Source: Clarkia xantiana subsp. parviflora
Taxonomy: Eukaryota; Streptophyta; Magnoliopsida; Myrtales; Onagraceae
Direction of reading: 5' to 3'
Assembly: GCA_036873135.1 (NCBI GenBank)
Contig: JAPTYO010000010.1
Coordinates: 9,586,634 to 9,650,633, forward strand
Length of the DNA stretch: 64,000 nt
Under the pieces are notes generated by a model. It was not told the origin of the DNA, searched no databases, and was given only the letters and a program-made list of their open reading frames with translations. The stretch's first letter is position 1. Each line of letters starts with the position of its first letter. The position numbers and the translations under genes were made by a program. Positions 60,507 through 64,000 of this stretch are shown piece after piece.

Positions 60507-62595
60507 GATCGGGCTGAATTGAGAGAAGGCTCACCTGTGTACGAAAGTACTGTAGTCCTATAACTTGGCCTACCCTCATTGGCTGTTACTTTTAGTATTA
60601 TTCCGATAGAAAACAACGATGATTAACAAATATTTATTTACGAAATGGGTTAATTTAAAAAAAAACTAAGTAATTTTAAATATTGAAATATATAAACTAG
60701 AATTAAAAAAGCTATAATTATAATTTTAAATATTATAATTATTAAATTCATTACATTTGATTATCTAATAACTTAATCGCATGTAATTATATTTACGTAG
60801 ATTTAATTTGATATACTAGTACACACAAGGTTGTTATGATCAGAATTCTAGCTAGGATAGGTGGAATGTATGATTACATCATTTATAGAATTGGAAATGG
60901 GATTGCAAAATTATACAAATTATTTCATAATAACAAATTACTATTGTTTTAGTAAATAAATAACTCAATAATCAAATCACCAAAATATTATTCAAATGCA
61001 TAATAGGCATCAAAATTAAGTTCTAAATTTCTTAATAAACATTAAGTTCAGCAAAGTACTAATAAACTTAAATCGGTTCAAAGTTCAATTTTATAATAAT
61101 AAGTAATAATAATGGATGAAAAAAAAAAAGGTAATAATAATGATTTATAGCAACATCGATCATCAACTCTATCCAAGTATTCGTCAGCTTCAAATCATAA
61201 ACATATGCGATATAAACCACCTTGATTATTTGAGATATTACTCGTATGTGTACTTACAAATGATTTAAAAATGAGAATTCAATTATAAAGAAGTCTAGGT
61301 AATGAAACTTAAAGAATGAACTATACATTTAATCATACGTTGCGACTAACGTACATGATAAAGTTATTTGAGTCTACAAAGTACAGACAGAACTAGAAAG
61401 GAAGAAGAAATACAATTAGGGTTGTCAATGGTGCGGAAAATCAAATAACCATGGTTATTCGCACCATTTGTCGTTATAGTTAATCGCACCATCATGGTGT
61501 GTTGCATTGCAGCTATGGTGATGAGTTTTGTACCAATAATGGTTATGATATTGTGTTCACATTATATATATATAATATTTTGTATATTATATTATTATAT
61601 ATATACCGTGTATAATCCAATATTGTCCAGAAAAATATCATTATTGACCAACCTTGATCATTCATTCTATCGTAACTCAAATACATGACCATTAATTCAT
61701 ATTCAGTATCACCCACCCATCCAGTTTGACAATCTGAAAAACCTGATATTCTCAGTTCAATTTCAGAAGAGATGACGATGGAAGAAGTGCGTAAAATAAT
61801 GAAATTATGTTTAATTTGGATTTCTTATATGAAAGAATGGTGTTGTAATAGTTTGAATAATTACAGTTAAATGGTTTGATTGTGATGAAAAATCATGGTT
61901 ATAATTATGTTGCTAATAAATACAACCTTATTAGTTATAGTTAGGATTAAAAAAATATGATAAGATTATAATATTAATGATAACCTCTCTATACATATGA
62001 TATTCTAATAGAAATCCGAATTAATATATCCTACTAGAATTTTAGAATCGGCCAAACCTGCTATTAGGATAGTTGTTATCTTACTAGTCTTTGGTTTCAC
62101 ACCCATCGTTTGTCTTTTATGAGGTGGGCTTCGAGAAAAGGTAGGCGAAGATAAAAAAGATCGGCTAAGCATGTGCCACGCGGAACCTTTGTCACCAAAA
62201 GAAACCAAATTATCCCCCATCCCCGTGTTTCTTCTCTTCGGATACATCCTGTTTTTATTTTCCTTACTTATTATTATTTAATTACAATTACAGTGTTGCT
62301 AAAGTAATATCAAATAAATTTACAAATATAATGATGTGATAATCATAATAGCTTGATTGTTAATTAAATAAATAAATAAATATAAATTAATTTAATGTAT
62401 ATCAACAAGAAATAACGTGCGGCCCACAATGGGAGGACTTGGCAGCTAGTGAGTTAGGTCAACAAACAAGAAACAAAAGTTTGGATGGTTTCGACACAAG
62501 TGGAGTCGATTTGATGAATACACGTTTCTTATATGTATCCATCATTTGTCGTATTACTAAAATTATAATAATATATTTTTTCATATATGTATGTC
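60507..62595. other. AT-rich spacer
   Basis: No convincing gene. 61415-61520 contains repeated GCACCAT and ATGGTGCG-like words that may be part of another hAT element whose right end I could not find. 62090-62240 is less AT-rich without a recognisable product. Confidence 0.35.
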
Positions 62596-63240
62596 CTTAT
62601 AAGCAATCACAAAGTGTCACACTAGTATACTTTCTTTAAATTTAAATAAACCTCACTCGTCTCGTAGAATACTGTAAATGAGGATATTTTATCGTGCCAC
62701 ATTTTACAAACACGAACTCGGCACGGATATTTTCGTGCGTGTTCGTGTCGTGCTATCGTGTTGTGAAGGATATTAGGTTGTATATATATACGAGATCTTT
62801 GAGCAAAAATCAAAATGATGAACATCATATTTAAAAAAACCATGAATTAATATGTCATTATTCATAAGTTAGTATTATATAGTTTAAAAACACTAAATAT
62901 TAAACCACTAATTGGAGGTAATATATAATATTTACTCAAAAAATACTTAAAATTTAGTCATATTAGCACAACTTTATCGTGTGTGTCGTGTTAGGATACT
63001 CAACACGAACACAACACGGAAGTTATATCGTGTTAATTGTGTTCGTGCTATCGTGTTATTGTTCTGCCATATGCTAGCACGAACACGGTTTTTTTCGTGC
63101 GTGTTCGTGTCGTGCTATCGTGCCGTGTCACAATTTGTCAGCCCTACTTATAAGCAATCACAAAGTGTCACAGTAGTCTACTTTCTTTAAATTTAAAATA
63201 AACCTCACTCGTCTCGTAGAATACTGTAAATGAGGATATT
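62596..63240. repeat. Pair of 93-bp direct repeats enclosing hAT-like CGTGTCGTGC repeats
   Basis: The segment starting CTTATAAGCAATCACAAAG at 62596-62688 recurs at 63147-63240 with only a few changes. Between them are two blocks of TTCGTGCGTGTTCGTGTCGTG and the inverse CACGAACAC words. The right block ends in CAATTTGTCAGCCCTA, an end typical of some hAT MITEs. This looks like a short tandem duplication of a MITE with its flank. Confidence 0.6.
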
Positions 63241-64000
63241 CTATTAATTTTTTAATAATTCATAAAACTATACATAATTTATATTCGAAACTTGAATGAA
63301 AGACTAAACATTGTTAAGCATAGAGAGAGACAAGATACCCTGCTAATTATGTTGGGGGAGTTGTGTTCTCCTTTTGTTTTGGATGTTTGTGCACGTAATG
63401 CGTGTCGTCTTGGACTTTCTGTTGGACCCCATCTCGTCTAATTCCAAATGCCGACAAATTATTCTCAAACTCATGTTCCGTCTTTGTCAAATACACCCAC
63501 TATTATATATAATAATAATAATAATAATGAAACCACTAATTAAAATTTAAAACTCAACCTCATCATAATTCCAAGTGGAGTTTGGATCGATCTAATATGA
63601 AATTACAAGTTATTTGAATTAGAATGCTATATTGTAATGTTTGTTTGTATTATAATATTCGATTAGTATGTATGTGTATGTGATTTTATTATTGTTATTA
63701 CATTAACTTATATTTGAGTGTACTATATAATATGATAAGATTTAAATGCAAATTTATTTTGAGAACAATTAATTAATTTTTAAACTATATATTTGTAATA
63801 TATATAGTATATTCATGAATTATAAAAATTAAATTATAAAATATTAAAACTAATTTGTATAACTATTGAAATTATATTAATTATTAAAAAAAGTTTTATA
63901 ATATAATTTTCATAAAAAAATGTAACCAATAAAACTTTACTCATTTTGTGGGAATATCATGTGCATTATTATCCTTTATTATAATACTGAGTCATGAAAT
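63241..64000. other. Right-end spacer
   Basis: AT-rich, with an AAT trinucleotide run at about 63507-63528. No gene is seen. Confidence 0.4.

Overview
The window is nuclear DNA of a dicotyledonous plant. It is AT-rich between genes, the genes have short exons with GT-AG introns, and the products (an ERD6-like sugar transporter cluster, an RKF3-type receptor kinase, an ATG18g/h-type autophagy protein, an extracellular LRR protein and a GID1 gibberellin receptor) are all plant families. Nothing in the sequence names the species. There are no bacterial-style operons, and I found no rRNA, tRNA or CRISPR.

Layout. Positions 1-27240 hold three minus-strand ERD6-like transporter genes in tandem. Copy 1 (1-3907) runs off the left edge. 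Copy 2 (5781-9479) is complete: 18 exons, 465 codons. Copy 3 (14728-18295) arose when an 8.8-kb block (6125-14929) was duplicated in tandem; it lost its last two exons and may have gained a new last exon from an antisense hAT-type MITE. The block carries nested transposons that give an order of events. A PIF/Harbinger-like element and the hAT MITE entered before the duplication. A 826-bp foldback MULE then entered unit 1 (empty site in unit 2), and a 4.3-kb CACTA element with exon-like interior sequence entered unit 2 (empty site in unit 1).

The rest is: 28550-30508, an intronless receptor kinase (minus); 31864-35934, repeats including two Helitrons, a Tourist-like MITE and a MULE with a perfect 9-bp target duplication; 39670-44448, a nine-exon ATG18g/h-like gene (plus); 48397-49581, an intronless secreted LRR protein (plus); 53780-55201, a two-exon GID1 gene (minus); and 55868-64000, a transposon-rich tail.

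The genes are independent plant loci rather than a pathway: sugar export from the vacuole (transporters), surface signalling (kinase, LRR protein), phosphoinositide-linked autophagy (ATG18) and gibberellin perception (GID1). The most unusual features are the transporter duplication with a possible exonised transposon, the gene-bearing CACTA element, and a four-member Helitron family with an internal minisatellite and a recurring antisense ORF of about 60 codons.
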